Assembly (NCBI GenBank): GCA_023139575.1 | Contig: JAGLNJ010000006.1 | Coordinates: 1 to 46,124 of the forward strand | Direction: 5' to 3' | Length of the DNA stretch: 46,124 nt | From: Candidatus Omnitrophota bacterium | GTDB lineage: Bacteria > Omnitrophota > Gorgyraeia > Zapsychrales > JANLHA01 | Shown here: piece by piece, positions 17,821 to 26,933 of the stretch | How positions within the stretch are numbered: position 1 is the first letter of the stretch | How the letters are laid out: every line of letters begins with the position of its first letter | Notes under the pieces: generated by a model | The model's database searches: none | Told to the model about the DNA's origin: nothing | What the model saw: the letters and a program-made list of their open reading frames with translations, nothing else | Program-made: the position numbers and the translations under genes

Positions 17821-19155
17821 ATGGCAGGAATTTTAATCCAGAGAGAAAAACAGGTTTTCCGTAAAGGCGCGGATAAGTTTGATATGTCCTGCGAAAAAAA
17901 CAGCACAGCAGGCTCGGTGAGTCAGAGGGCGTGTGTCTTTTGCGGATCGCGGGTTGTTCTTTATCCGATAGTAGACGCGCTCCATCTTATTCACGGGCCT
18001 ATCGGTTGCGCCTCCTACACGTGGGATATTAGAGGGGCGCTTTCATCGGGACGGCAATTGCATCGGATGAGCTTTTCAACAGACCTTCAGGAAAAAGATG
18101 TTGTTTTCGGAGGTGAGAAAAGATTATACCAATCGCTCATTGAATTAATTGATAAATATAAACCAAAGTCAGCTTTTGTTTACGCGACGTGCATTGTTGG
18201 AATAATCGGAGACGATGTTGACGCGGTATGCAAACGTGTCTCAAATGAAAAAGGTATCCCGGTTTTCCCTGTTCATTCTGAAGGTTTTAAAGGAACAAAG
18301 AAAGATGGATATAAAACTGCGTGCGAGGCTCTTTTTAAGCTGGTTGGAACTGCAGAAACAAAAGACATCGGAAAGTTCAGCATAAATATTTTAGGAGATT
18401 TCAATATAGCTGGTGAGACGTGGATGATACGGGATTATTACAATCGTATGGGTGTTGAGGTAGTGTCAACAATTACAGGAGATGGCAGGACAGATGATAT
18501 TCGCAGAGCACATGGGGCATCTTTAAACGTTGTGCAATGTTCTGGGTCAATGATGTATCTGGCAAAGATGATGAAAGAAGAATACGGCATCCCTTTTATG
18601 CGGGTTTCATATTTTGGAATAGAAGATACTTCTGACGCGCTTTTAAAAGTGGCTGAATTCTTTAAAGATGCTGGAATAACCGTAAAGACAAAAGAGTTAA
18701 TAAAAGAAGAGACAGATATTTATCTGCCTGAAATTTATAAATATAGAGATAACTTGAAAGGGAAAAAAACGACAGTGTATGTCGGCGGGGCGTTTAAGGC
18801 GTTTTCTCTTATTAAGGCATTAGATGTGGTCGGGATGTCTGTTGCTGTTGTCGGGTCGCAGACAGGTAATCAGGATGATTATGCGAGATTAAAGAAAATG
18901 TGTGACGAAGGTACGATTATTTTGGATGATTCCAATCCCGTTGAGCTTGCAAATTTCTCGTTAGAAAAGAAAGTTGATATTTTTATTGGCGGGGTAAAGG
19001 AACGTCCAATGGCATACAAGTTGGGGATAGGATTTTGCGATCACAATCATCACAGGAAAGAGGCGCTCACAGGATTTAAAGGGATGCTGAATTTTGTTAA
19101 AGAAGTGCATTCCTCTGTAATGAGCCCTGTCTGGAGATTTACAAATAGGAAATAA
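17821..19155 (+). CDS. nifE: FeMo-cofactor scaffold protein NifE
   Basis: With NifN it forms the scaffold on which NifB-cofactor is matured with molybdenum and homocitrate. It resembles NifD but has cluster cysteines arranged as in NifE: Cys38 and Cys41 (RACVFCGSR), Cys63 (GPIGCASYTWDIRG) and Cys124 (YATCIVG). The cofactor-holding Cys lies in NVVQCSGSMMYLA. The C-terminal DHNHHRKEALTGFKGM is typical NifE, and the NifD cofactor histidine context is absent. It has 444 residues, and the ATG at 17821 follows AGGAA. nifN starts one base after its stop. Confidence 0.96.
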   Translation: MAGILIQREKQVFRKGADKFDMSCEKNSTAGSVSQRACVFCGSRVVLYPIVDALHLIHGPIGCASYTWDIRGALSSGRQLHRMSFSTDLQEKDVVFGGEKRLYQSLIELIDKYKPKSAFVYATCIVGIIGDDVDAVCKRVSNEKGIPVFPVHSEGFKGTKKDGYKTACEALFKLVGTAETKDIGKFSINILGDFNIAGETWMIRDYYNRMGVEVVSTITGDGRTDDIRRAHGASLNVVQCSGSMMYLAKMMKEEYGIPFMRVSYFGIEDTSDALLKVAEFFKDAGITVKTKELIKEETDIYLPEIYKYRDNLKGKKTTVYVGGAFKAFSLIKALDVVGMSVAVVGSQTGNQDDYARLKKMCDEGTIILDDSNPVELANFSLEKKVDIFIGGVKERPMAYKLGIGFCDHNHHRKEALTGFKGMLNFVKEVHSSVMSPVWRFTNRK

Positions 19156-19156
19156 A

Positions 19157-20527
19157 ATGAATACTACAGTGACAAGAAATCCATGCAAACTTTGTTCACC
19201 CCTCGGGGCATCATTAGTGTTTAAAGGGATACGAGGGACGATTCCCCTATTACACGGTTCACAGGGGTGCGCGACTTATATTCGGAGATATTTTATCAGT
19301 CATTTTAGAGAGCCTGTGGATATTGCGTCGTCCAATTTTGTTGAGACAACGTCTATTTTTGGCGGGGCAAAGAATCTTTGCGAGGCTCTGGAGAATATTA
19401 ATGAACAATATCGGCCTGAAATTATCGGGGTTGCAACAACATGTTTGAGCGAGACGATTGGGGATGATGTTCCTTTGTTCTTGAATAATTTTTTAAAGAA
19501 AAAAGGCTCAGAAACATTTCCTGATATTATTTTTGTTTCCACCCCGAGTTACAGCGGTACGCACATGGATGGATTCCATTCCGCGGTTAAGTCGATTGTT
19601 GAATATTACAGTCATCTTTGCGAGAGTGCTGATTCGTCATTTTTCGGGGATCGGTCGGAGAAAAGCGTTGCAGTCTTTCCCAATTTTGTGTCACCAGCGG
19701 ATATTCGGCATTTAAAGGAAATTATTTTAGACTTTGGAATGAAGCCTGTTTTTGTGCCTGATTATTCACAGACTTTAGACGGTGTTAGCTGGAACAAATA
19801 TGAAAAGATACCAGAAGGCGGAACTTCCAGAGAAAATCTGATGTCTTTGCGGGAAGCCTCTTTCCTGCTTGAATTAGGCAATAGTCTTACTGGCATGGAT
19901 TCAGCTGGAAAATTCCTTGAATCAAAATTCGGATCAAAGAACTACGGATTAGGCCTGCCGATAGGCATTGATTTAACAGATGATTTTTTTAATAGTCTTA
20001 AAATAATAAGCGGCAGAAAAATTCCTGAAAAATATATTGCTCAGAGGGGAAGGCTGGTTGATGCATATTGTGATGCGCATAAATATTTATTTGGTAAAAA
20101 GGCGGTTGTCTTTGGAGAGGAGGACATGGTTGTATCAATTGCACAATTTTTGTGTGAAATTGGTGTCATTCCAGTGCTTTGTGCTTCAGGGGCAAAAGGA
20201 AGTGAGATGAGAAAAGCCTTACAACAGCTTTCTCAAAAATATAAAAATGAAATAGTAATTCGAACGAAAGCGGATTTTGTAGGCATTGAGGAAGAAGCAG
20301 AAATTTTGAAACCGGATTTTCTGATTGGAAATAGCAAAGGCTACACCCTTTCGCGAAAATTAGGCATCCCTCTTGTGAGAGTTGGTTTTCCGATACACGA
20401 TAGGTTTGGAGCGTCAAGGATTCTGCATTTATGTTACAAAGGGACACAAGAGTTGTTTGACAGAATAGTCAATGCAATTGTCGCTAAAAAGCAGTCAGAA
20501 TCAGAAGCAGGTTATACGTACATGTAA
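19157..20527 (+). CDS. nifN: FeMo-cofactor scaffold protein NifN
   Basis: Partner of NifE in the cofactor-assembly scaffold and paralogue of NifK. It begins with NPCKLCSPLGASLVFKGI and keeps LLHGSQGCATYIRRY, ATTCLSETIGDD and TPSYSGTHMDGF, while lacking the full NifK P-cluster set in context. The C-terminal half follows the NifK fold (GRLVDAYCDAHKYLFGKKAVVFGEEDMV, shown in parts). It has 456 residues and is not fused to NifB as in some species. The ATG lies one base after the nifE stop, using AAATAGGAAAT as ribosome-binding region. Confidence 0.94.
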   Translation: MNTTVTRNPCKLCSPLGASLVFKGIRGTIPLLHGSQGCATYIRRYFISHFREPVDIASSNFVETTSIFGGAKNLCEALENINEQYRPEIIGVATTCLSETIGDDVPLFLNNFLKKKGSETFPDIIFVSTPSYSGTHMDGFHSAVKSIVEYYSHLCESADSSFFGDRSEKSVAVFPNFVSPADIRHLKEIILDFGMKPVFVPDYSQTLDGVSWNKYEKIPEGGTSRENLMSLREASFLLELGNSLTGMDSAGKFLESKFGSKNYGLGLPIGIDLTDDFFNSLKIISGRKIPEKYIAQRGRLVDAYCDAHKYLFGKKAVVFGEEDMVVSIAQFLCEIGVIPVLCASGAKGSEMRKALQQLSQKYKNEIVIRTKADFVGIEEEAEILKPDFLIGNSKGYTLSRKLGIPLVRVGFPIHDRFGASRILHLCYKGTQELFDRIVNAIVAKKQSESEAGYTYM

Positions 20528-20546
20528 AAAAGCAAGGAGCAGGAAT

Positions 20547-21485
20547 ATGGATAGAATCAAAACGATAAACAAAGAAAAACATCCTTGTTTTAATTTTGAA
20601 GCAAGAAATAAATTCAGCAGAGTGCATCTTCCCGTTGCTCCAAAATGTAACATTCAGTGTAATTTTTGTAATAGAAAATACAGCTGTGTTAATGAAAGCA
20701 GACCGGGTGTTACAAGCACTGTTTTGTCTCCTTCTCAGGCAGTTGTCTATTTTGATATGATTATGAAAAAAATGCCGAGTATTTCTGTTATGGGTATTGC
20801 AGGGCCTGGGGATGCCTTTGCTAACGCGCAAAAGACTTTAGAAACTATGCGTAAAGTTAGGGAACGATATCCTTTTATGCTGTTTTGTTTGTCCACTAAC
20901 GGACTTAATGTTTTACATTACTTTGATGACCTGATGGCATTTGGGTTGACACATCTTACGATAACAGTTAATGCAGTTAAGAAAGAAGTCGGAGCAAAAA
21001 TATACGCGTGGGTTTTGGATGATGGACAAACATATTGTGGAGAAGCAGCAGCGGAATTGTTAATGAATAGGCAATTGGAGGCAATAGAAAAATTTAGTAA
21101 GGCAGGAGTTGTTATTAAAGTAAATTGTATTTTGCTCCCGGGAGTAAATGATCATCATGTTGAGGAGGTAGCTTTACGGGTTTCAGAAAAGGGCGCGAAT
21201 ATCTTTAATTGTATGCCGGTAATTCCTGTTGAAGAAACGGTTTTTGAAAAAATAAAAAAGCCCTTAAACTCAGAGGTGCGCAATATTAGAGAAAAATGTT
21301 CAAAGCATATTAAACAAATGACTCATTGTCAGAGATGCAGAGCAGATGCCGCTGGTTTGTTAAAAGATGGTAATAGTGAAAAGACCCAGGATTTATTGTC
21401 CATTGCCTCAGCATTGCCTGATAGCAATCGTGAGTTTGTTGATATCCGTTGCAAATTTTTGAACCCCTGCATTTCAAAAAAGTAA
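20547..21485 (+). CDS. nifB: NifB, radical SAM FeMo-cofactor core synthase (stand-alone form)
   Basis: Builds the 8Fe-9S-C NifB-cofactor from [4Fe-4S] clusters using two S-adenosylmethionine molecules. The radical SAM motif is CNIQCNFC with Cys34, Cys38 and Cys41. An N-terminal HPCFNFEA motif, AGPGDAFAN, and a C-terminal HCQRCRADAAGLL that may hold a further cluster are also visible. At 313 residues it is the short NifB lacking the C-terminal NifX-like domain, common in anaerobes and methanogens. I start at the ATG 20547, which follows AAGGAGCAGGAAT. The frame is open further upstream inside nifN but without a better site. Confidence 0.95.
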   Translation: MDRIKTINKEKHPCFNFEARNKFSRVHLPVAPKCNIQCNFCNRKYSCVNESRPGVTSTVLSPSQAVVYFDMIMKKMPSISVMGIAGPGDAFANAQKTLETMRKVRERYPFMLFCLSTNGLNVLHYFDDLMAFGLTHLTITVNAVKKEVGAKIYAWVLDDGQTYCGEAAAELLMNRQLEAIEKFSKAGVVIKVNCILLPGVNDHHVEEVALRVSEKGANIFNCMPVIPVEETVFEKIKKPLNSEVRNIREKCSKHIKQMTHCQRCRADAAGLLKDGNSEKTQDLLSIASALPDSNREFVDIRCKFLNPCISKK

Positions 21486-21520
21486 AAATTTATAATTATT
21501 TTTAAAAAAGGAGAAAAATA

Positions 21521-23626
21521 ATGGAAGGAAGAAAAATGGAAAATGAAATGGATTCAATTTCAGAGCTTTACGGAAGTAATGTTTTTGGTCTTAAAGCAAT
21601 GCGTAATTATTTATCTGAGAAGGCGTATAACTCATTGAGTTCTACGATTAAATCAGGTGGCAGCCTGGATCCAAAAATTGCAGATGAGGTTGCTGATGCA
21701 ATGAAGACATGGGCGGTGGCTAAAGGTGCGACGCATTTTACGCATTGGTTTCAGCCGTTGACAGGAACAACAGCGGAAAAACACGATTCTTTTATTTCGC
21801 CTGATGGAGAAGGAGTCGTAGTTCTTAAATTTTCCGGAAAAGAATTAATACAGGGAGAGCCTGATGCTTCAAGTTTTCCTTCAGGCGGACTGCGCCCCAC
21901 TTTTGAGGCGCGTGGGTACACAGGATGGGATCCAACAAGCCCTGCGTTTATTAAAGAAGGGGCACAAGGTGCGACATTGTGTATTCCTACGTATTTTATC
22001 GGATGGAATGGAGAGGCATTGGATAAGAAAACTCCGCTTTTGCGTTCGATGAAGGCATTGTCAAAACAGGTATGCCGTTTAGGAAAATTATTCGGGATTG
22101 AATGCGAAGGTGCACAGGCATATGCAACGCTTGGAGGAGAACAGGAATATTTTTTAATAGATCGTGATTATTATTATGAGAGGATCGATCTTATTCAGAC
22201 GGGAAGGACGCTGTTTGGAAAAGAACCTGCAAAGCATCAGCAGATGGCTGACCATTATTTTGGGGCAATTAAAAGCAGAATAATGGATTTTATGGAAGAT
22301 TTTGATCGTGAAATGTGGAAGTTAGGCATTCCTGTCAGGACAAGGCATAATGAGGTTGCTCCCGCACAATTTGAGGTTGCTCCTGTTTTTGAACAGTTGA
22401 ATTTGGCAGTTGATCATAATATGCTTTGCATGGAAGTTATGCAAAAAGTAGCAGAGAAACACGGTCTGGCATGTCTATTGCACGAGAAACCTTTTGCAGG
22501 AATAAATGGTTCAGGAAAACATAATAATTGGTCAATAGTTGGGCCTGATGGAAAAAATTGGCTTGCTCCTGGAGACAACCCGCATGAAAATGCAAAATTT
22601 TTAATAGTGCTCGGAGCTGTAATCAAAGCGGTTGATACATACGCAGATCTTTTGCGTGTTTCAATAGCATCCGCAGGAAATGACCACAGACTTGGTTCTC
22701 ATGAGGCTCCTCCTGCGATTATTTCGATTTTTCTCGGAGAACAATTGACTGACATCATTGAACAGGTAGAAAGAGGCGGAGCTAAAACTTCCAAACAAGG
22801 AGGCATTTTAAAATTGGGCATTGATTCCCTGCCGGATCTGCCAAGGGACGCGACAGATAGAAACAGGACATCGCCATTTGCATTTACAGGCGCTAAATTT
22901 GAATTCAGGGCAGTTGGTTCAAACATGAGTCTTGCAGGTCCGAACATTATTTTAAATACAATTATTGCAGAAGCATTAGATGAAATATGCACAGAGTTGG
23001 AATTTGCTAATGAGGTAAAAAAAGATTTTAATGAAACTCTGCAGACAATTCTTCAGGACATTATTAAAAAACACAAAAAGATTTTGTACAATGGAGATAA
23101 TTACACTGAGGACTGGATTAAAGAGGCGGAAAAAAGAGGTTTGCTTAATCTTAAAACCACACCGGAGGCATTGGAGATATTGAACAAACCTGAGAATATT
23201 GCAGTTTTCCAAAGGCAGGGGGTATTAACAGAGACTGAACTTAAATCACGCCACGACGTGTATTTAGAGGCGTATGAAACCACTATTGATTACGAAGCGA
23301 AATTATCCGCAGACATGGCAAAAACAATGATTGTTCCTGTAGGCTTGGATTATCAAACTGAGTTAGCGGAATCGATAAAATCCGTAGAATTAATTAATGA
23401 AACAAATTTATCTGCTATGAGAAAATTACTTAAAGAGGTCTCAGAGACAGTAGAAGATATTCTAAACAGCATTCATGTATTAGAGAAAGGAATTAAAGCG
23501 CAAGAGGCAAAAACAGCAAAAGAAGCGATGGATGTTTTAAGAGAAAAGGTAGACATGCTAGAAGGTTTAGTACCCGAAAATATGTGGCCGCTTCCGTCAT
23601 ACGCAGAGATGCTTTTTATATTGTAA
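21521..23626 (+). CDS. glnN: Glutamine synthetase type III (nif-operon copy)
   Basis: ATP-dependent ligation of ammonia to glutamate, here placed to assimilate newly fixed nitrogen. Type III family: 701 residues, with family-specific stretches [70 protein letters not shown] and [15 protein letters not shown] (metal and glutamate binding). It lacks the adenylylation-type C-terminus of GSI. AAAGGAG precedes the ATG at 21521. A close paralogue starts at 44857; by eye roughly four of five residues agree over the shared part. Its place between nifB and nifV makes it a dedicated partner of nitrogenase. Confidence 0.97.
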   Translation: MEGRKMENEMDSISELYGSNVFGLKAMRNYLSEKAYNSLSSTIKSGGSLDPKIADEVADAMKTWAVAKGATHFTHWFQPLTGTTAEKHDSFISPDGEGVVVLKFSGKELIQGEPDASSFPSGGLRPTFEARGYTGWDPTSPAFIKEGAQGATLCIPTYFIGWNGEALDKKTPLLRSMKALSKQVCRLGKLFGIECEGAQAYATLGGEQEYFLIDRDYYYERIDLIQTGRTLFGKEPAKHQQMADHYFGAIKSRIMDFMEDFDREMWKLGIPVRTRHNEVAPAQFEVAPVFEQLNLAVDHNMLCMEVMQKVAEKHGLACLLHEKPFAGINGSGKHNNWSIVGPDGKNWLAPGDNPHENAKFLIVLGAVIKAVDTYADLLRVSIASAGNDHRLGSHEAPPAIISIFLGEQLTDIIEQVERGGAKTSKQGGILKLGIDSLPDLPRDATDRNRTSPFAFTGAKFEFRAVGSNMSLAGPNIILNTIIAEALDEICTELEFANEVKKDFNETLQTILQDIIKKHKKILYNGDNYTEDWIKEAEKRGLLNLKTTPEALEILNKPENIAVFQRQGVLTETELKSRHDVYLEAYETTIDYEAKLSADMAKTMIVPVGLDYQTELAESIKSVELINETNLSAMRKLLKEVSETVEDILNSIHVLEKGIKAQEAKTAKEAMDVLREKVDMLEGLVPENMWPLPSYAEMLFIL

Positions 23627-23695
23627 ATTAAGCTTGAGTTTGTCTTACAAATTGCTGTGAGAATTTTATTTTAACGAAGTAAGAAGGAGGATTTT

Positions 23696-23998
23696 ATGGA
23701 AAAACCTGATTTTCATTTTTTTGTCTGCAATAGTTTTAGAGCAGGAGGAGAGTCTCAGGGAATCTGTAATAAAAAAGGTGCTGTTGATTTAATTCAGTAT
23801 CTTGAAAGTGAATTAGCGGATAGAGGAATGAGTTCTTTTGTAACCAGTACAGGATGCCTCAAGGTTTGTGACAGGGGGCCTGCCATGGTCGTATATCCTA
23901 AGGGGGACTGGTACGGCAACCTTGGCGAGGAGGCTATTGATGAAATTCTGGATGCAATGGAGGAAGGCAGCATTGCAGAAAAATATTTATTAACATAA
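23696..23998 (+). CDS. Thioredoxin-like [2Fe-2S] ferredoxin
   Basis: Small electron carrier of 100 residues with the thioredoxin-like [2Fe-2S] ferredoxin fold, like the clostridial 2Fe ferredoxin and Shethna protein I. Cluster ligands by position are Cys11 and Cys24 in the N-terminal half and Cys54 and Cys58 (TGCLKVC). The family's GPAMVVYPKGDWYG and EAIDEIL ending follow. In Azotobacter and clostridia such proteins are associated with nitrogenase. A role in electron supply or protection is likely but the exact partner cannot be read from sequence. GAAGGAGG precedes the ATG. It lies between glnN and nifV. Confidence 0.9.
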   Translation: MEKPDFHFFVCNSFRAGGESQGICNKKGAVDLIQYLESELADRGMSSFVTSTGCLKVCDRGPAMVVYPKGDWYGNLGEEAIDEILDAMEEGSIAEKYLLT

Positions 23999-24037
23999 AT
24001 GTATTCATAATGCAGGGGTTCAATATATAAGGATATT

Positions 24038-25165
24038 ATGAAAAATATGTGGATAATTGATACAACTCTTCGTGATGGGGAACAGTCTGCCGGCGTGGTA
24101 TTTTCTTTAGATGAGAAAAAAAATGTCGCGCGATTATTATCTGATGCTGGGATAGACGAAATTGAGGTTGGCACCCCTGCCATGGGTAAAGAAGAAAGGG
24201 CGGATATAAAGGCAATCGTGGCTATGAATCTTAATTCAGTGCTTATTTGTTGGTGCCGTGCTTTGCGTCGTGATATTGATTCTTGTTTTGAATGTGGAGT
24301 TAGAAGGATTCACATTTCTTTTCCCGTCTCTGATATTTTGATGCCATTATTTAAAATAGAAAAAAGTGAATTATTTGGTATGGCAGAAAATTTAATTAAA
24401 TATGCATTGCGAAGATTTTCTTTCGTGTCTGTCGGAGCTCAGGATGCCTCTCGTGCGAATAGAAATCTTTTGTTGCAGTTTTGTAAAATAGTAGCTGATA
24501 GTGGCGCAAAGAGAGTGTGTATTGCAGATACCGTAGGCATAATGAGTCCTGTTCAGGCTTTTAATCTTATCTCAGATTTTCGCGGAGAAGATATAGATAT
24601 TGATTTGGCATTTCACGCGCATAATGATTTAGGAATGGCAACAGCGAATACAATTTCAGCTTTGGCCGCAGGAGTTCAAAGTGTCAGTGTAACTGTTAAC
24701 GGACTTGGTGAACGTGCGGGAAACGCGGCTTTGGAAGAGGTTGTAATGGCCGCAAAACATACACTTGGAATGAAAACCTCAGTTAACACAAAATTATTTG
24801 CTAAACTTTCAAGCCTGGTGGCAAAGGCTTCAGGTGAAAAGATTTGCAGATTAAAACCTATTGTGGGCTCAGGGGCATTTTGCCATGAATCTGGTATACA
24901 CACAAAGGCGCTTTTATTGAATCGCAGAAGTTATGAATCAATTGATCCTGAGAGTGTTGGCAGGAAGGAACAGAAGTTTGTTATTGGCAAACATTCGGGG
25001 AAGGCATCAGTTAAACATTTTTTTTGCAAGAAAAATCTCAAGATCAGTGACGCTTATTTAACAAAGATACTTAAAAAGATTAAAGAGTCGGCATCAAAGT
25101 TGAAGAGGGGATTGTCGTGCAGTGAAGTGCTGGATTTATACCGGGGATTGTATGAAAGAACTTAG
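24038..25165 (+). CDS. nifV: Homocitrate synthase
   Basis: Condenses acetyl-CoA with 2-oxoglutarate to homocitrate, the organic ligand of FeMo-cofactor. It is a DRE-TIM metallolyase: the catalytic Arg12 lies in DTTLRDGEQSAG, the metal-binding histidines in AFHAHNDLGMATAN, and the glycine-rich VNGLGERAGNAALEE is present. The C-terminal region (FVIGKHSGKASVKH) is short; the 375 residues match NifV rather than LeuA with its regulatory domain. Start is the ATG at 24038, after AAGGATATT. Isopropylmalate synthase is excluded mainly by length and nif context. The next gene overlaps its end by 14 bases. Confidence 0.95.
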   Translation: MKNMWIIDTTLRDGEQSAGVVFSLDEKKNVARLLSDAGIDEIEVGTPAMGKEERADIKAIVAMNLNSVLICWCRALRRDIDSCFECGVRRIHISFPVSDILMPLFKIEKSELFGMAENLIKYALRRFSFVSVGAQDASRANRNLLLQFCKIVADSGAKRVCIADTVGIMSPVQAFNLISDFRGEDIDIDLAFHAHNDLGMATANTISALAAGVQSVSVTVNGLGERAGNAALEEVVMAAKHTLGMKTSVNTKLFAKLSSLVAKASGEKICRLKPIVGSGAFCHESGIHTKALLLNRRSYESIDPESVGRKEQKFVIGKHSGKASVKHFFCKKNLKISDAYLTKILKKIKESASKLKRGLSCSEVLDLYRGLYERT

Positions 25166-25430
25166 AAGAAAAATAATTGAGATTATCAGAGATTATGAAA
25201 TTAAGGATGGGTTTGTGCGGATAACTGTCAGACCATTATCTCCGCAAGAGGCGATAGGAAACCCGGAGCATAATGATTATCCAATTCAAAAAGGACGGGA
25301 ACGCCTTATGCAGGCTGATTTTAATGGAGCTTATGGCGTAGCTTTTACTGATATGTTTGGGGATTATGAAGGGCTTTTCTACAGTTTGCAAGATAGCGTA
25401 GGCAAGAATAATAGAGAGGGCGGATTGTGA
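25152..25430 (+). CDS. Unrecognised 92-residue protein in the nif operon
   Basis: I do not recognise the family with confidence. The ATG at 25152 lies inside the end of nifV (14-base overlap), and the stop overlaps the next start by four bases (GTGA), so it is translationally coupled on both sides. The middle is the striking part: residues about 39-80 contain EAIGNPEHNDYPIQKGRERL followed by MQADFNGAYGVAFTDMFG, rich in Asp, Gly and aromatic residues and looking strongly conserved. No signal peptide, membrane helix or cysteine is present, so it is probably a soluble cytoplasmic protein. Its position at the end of the nif operon suggests a nitrogenase-related accessory role, but this is inference only. 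Confidence 0.75.
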   Translation: MKELRRKIIEIIRDYEIKDGFVRITVRPLSPQEAIGNPEHNDYPIQKGRERLMQADFNGAYGVAFTDMFGDYEGLFYSLQDSVGKNNREGGL

Positions 25431-25918
25431 ATGTCATAAAGAAAATCAATTCGTCGGATGTAATTGTTAGAAGAGCTTTTGCTTCCGACATTGATAGTCT
25501 TGTAAGGCTTCTTGAAGAATTGTTTTCTGTTGAAGAAGACTTTATCTTTGATGAACAGAAACAGCGCGAAGGGCTTTTATTAATACTGGAAGCTCAAGAT
25601 CAGTGTTGTGTGATGGTCGCTGAACTGAATAAGAAAATTGTCGGCATGTGCTCAGTGCAGACATTTATCTCAACAGCCGAAGGGTGCCCTGCCGGAGTTA
25701 TTGAAGACATGATCGTATCCAAAAGGCATAGAGGTAAAGGTATCGGGAAGTCTTTACTGGAGTCAATCAAGGAGTGGTCAAAAGAAAAAGGAATAGTCCG
25801 CCTGCAGCTATTAACTGATAAAAATAACACAGCCGCATTAGAATTTTATAAAAAAACAGGTTGGGTTAATACCCAACTAATCTGCCTTCGAAAGTTCTTT
25901 TCCAAGAATCTGCTGTAA
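25427..25918 (+). CDS. GNAT-family N-acetyltransferase
   Basis: Predicted acetyl-CoA-dependent acetyltransferase of 163 residues. The GNAT core is visible: the N-terminal strand VIVRRAFASDIDSLVRLLEE, the GVIEDMIVSKRHRGKGIGKS region with the acetyl-CoA pyrophosphate-binding motif RGKGIGKS, and the late NNTAALEFYKKTGW helix-strand. The start is GTG at 25427, overlapping the previous stop (GTGA), so it is coupled to the small gene before it. It is the last gene of the amtB-nif run. The substrate is unknown. A link to nitrogen fixation rests on position alone. Confidence 0.88.
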   Translation: MNVIKKINSSDVIVRRAFASDIDSLVRLLEELFSVEEDFIFDEQKQREGLLLILEAQDQCCVMVAELNKKIVGMCSVQTFISTAEGCPAGVIEDMIVSKRHRGKGIGKSLLESIKEWSKEKGIVRLQLLTDKNNTAALEFYKKTGWVNTQLICLRKFFSKNLL

Positions 25919-25962
25919 ATCTCAGTCTTTGGCATACTCTAAAAAAGCCGAAGGCCAGAGTT

Positions 25963-26060
25963 CCACGGGTTTACCCGTGGGTGAATGTAAAATTCGCCCG
26001 AAGGGCGTCGAGCGAAGCTCGCACAAAAAAATGTACCAAGTGCCACGGGCTTGCCCGTGG
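25963..26060. repeat. REP/BIME-like cluster of four palindromes
   Basis: Four short hairpins in about 100 bases: CCACGGG/CCCGTGG (25963-25980), CGCCC/GGGCG with loop GAA (25995-26007), CGAGC/GCTCG with loop GAA (26009-26021), and a second CCACGGG-type copy (26043-26060). The outer two are near-copies of one palindrome. This looks like a bacterial interspersed mosaic element left by a REP-associated transposase. It also closes the nif operon and could end or protect its mRNA. The rest of the 25919-26218 gap shows no gene. Confidence 0.7.
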
Positions 26061-26218
26061 GTATCTACTTCTCCATAAGTAAATATTTAGTAAAGAAGGG
26101 GAAAAGTGACCAATAGTTTAAATGCCGTAATTTCAAATAGCCACATTGATTTCTTTTTTTCGCGTTGGAGAATACTCTGAGTTTACAACTTAAGATTCAG
26201 GGGTTTGTTTTAATCTTC

Positions 26219-26247
26219 TTGACAAAAAATTAACCGCAGTATATTCT
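26219..26247 (+). promoter_or_regulatory. sigma70-type promoter of the tetR-efflux operon
   Basis: TTGACA (26219-26224) with TATTCT (26242-26247) at 17 bases, or TATATT (26240-26245) at 15 bases. The predicted start lies at about 26254, immediately before the operator palindrome. Confidence 0.75.
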
Positions 26248-26257
26248 TTTATCATAT

Positions 26258-26276
26258 CGACTGACCAGTCGGTCGG
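26258..26276. promoter_or_regulatory. TetR-type operator
   Basis: Overlapping inverted repeats: CGACTG/CAGTCG around an AC centre (26258-26271), and GACC/GGTC (26263-26274 region). The GACTGACCAGTC-like core is typical of operators for TetR repressors of efflux pumps. It sits at the transcription start and ends 15 bases before the tetR ATG, so autorepression of the whole operon is expected. Confidence 0.75.
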
Positions 26277-26291
26277 CAGATGGAGATTTAT

Positions 26292-26933
26292 ATGAGGACG
26301 AAAAATAAAGAAAAAATGGAGCAGCTTTTTGAGAAACGACAGGCTGAGATTCTTGACGCGGCCGGAATTGTCTTCTCTAAATATGGTTTCGCGAAGACAA
26401 CCATTGATCGGATAGCGAGCCAAGCGGGTTTGGGCAAGGGGACAGTTTATCAATATTTTAAAAGCAAGAAAGAGCTTTTTCTTTTAGTGGGCAGAAATGG
26501 CATGGATAGGTTAAAGGATACGGTATTAGTAGAGATAGAAAAAGAAGCCGACCCAATAAAACAAATTGAAATTGCAATTAAAGCATACCTTTTGTTTTTT
26601 CAGGAAAATAGTAAATTGGCAGGTATTTTTATGCAGGAACAAGGTGAATTTAGAAGAGAAACGCAGAAGAGGTATTTTGAGCATTATTACGGACACATTG
26701 ATATGATGAGAAAGATATTCAAGAAAGCTGTCAAGAAAGGATTGCTTAAAGATGTTGATGTCGAGAATTTGAATAATATTTTAATAAGTTTGCTTAATGG
26801 TTTGGTTTACATGTGGCAGGCAGAAGGAATGAAGTATTCATTGACTGATAGAATTCCTATGGTTCTTAAAGTATTTTTTACAGGGATTGTAAAAGATGAA
26901 AAAAGAAGGCAAAAATATGAAAAAGCAAAATAG
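26292..26933 (+). CDS. TetR/AcrR-family repressor
   Basis: DNA-binding repressor of 213 residues. The N-terminal helix-turn-helix is canonical: [20 protein letters not shown], then [20 protein letters not shown] and KELF. The C-terminal ligand domain is helical and unassigned. I choose the ATG at 26292, which has TGGAG six bases upstream; the ATG at 26280 lies at the edge of the operator and lacks a site. It overlaps the start of the TolC gene by 17 bases and is therefore co-transcribed with the pump it presumably controls through the operator at 26258-26276. The inducer is unknown. Confidence 0.92.
   Translation: MRTKNKEKMEQLFEKRQAEILDAAGIVFSKYGFAKTTIDRIASQAGLGKGTVYQYFKSKKELFLLVGRNGMDRLKDTVLVEIEKEADPIKQIEIAIKAYLLFFQENSKLAGIFMQEQGEFRRETQKRYFEHYYGHIDMMRKIFKKAVKKGLLKDVDVENLNNILISLLNGLVYMWQAEGMKYSLTDRIPMVLKVFFTGIVKDEKRRQKYEKAK

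Noticed and set aside
25963..26060. CRISPR array
   Set aside because: The repeated units are palindromes at irregular spacing with only two near-copies and no spacer pattern; REP/BIME fits better. No CRISPR array or cas gene was seen in the window.
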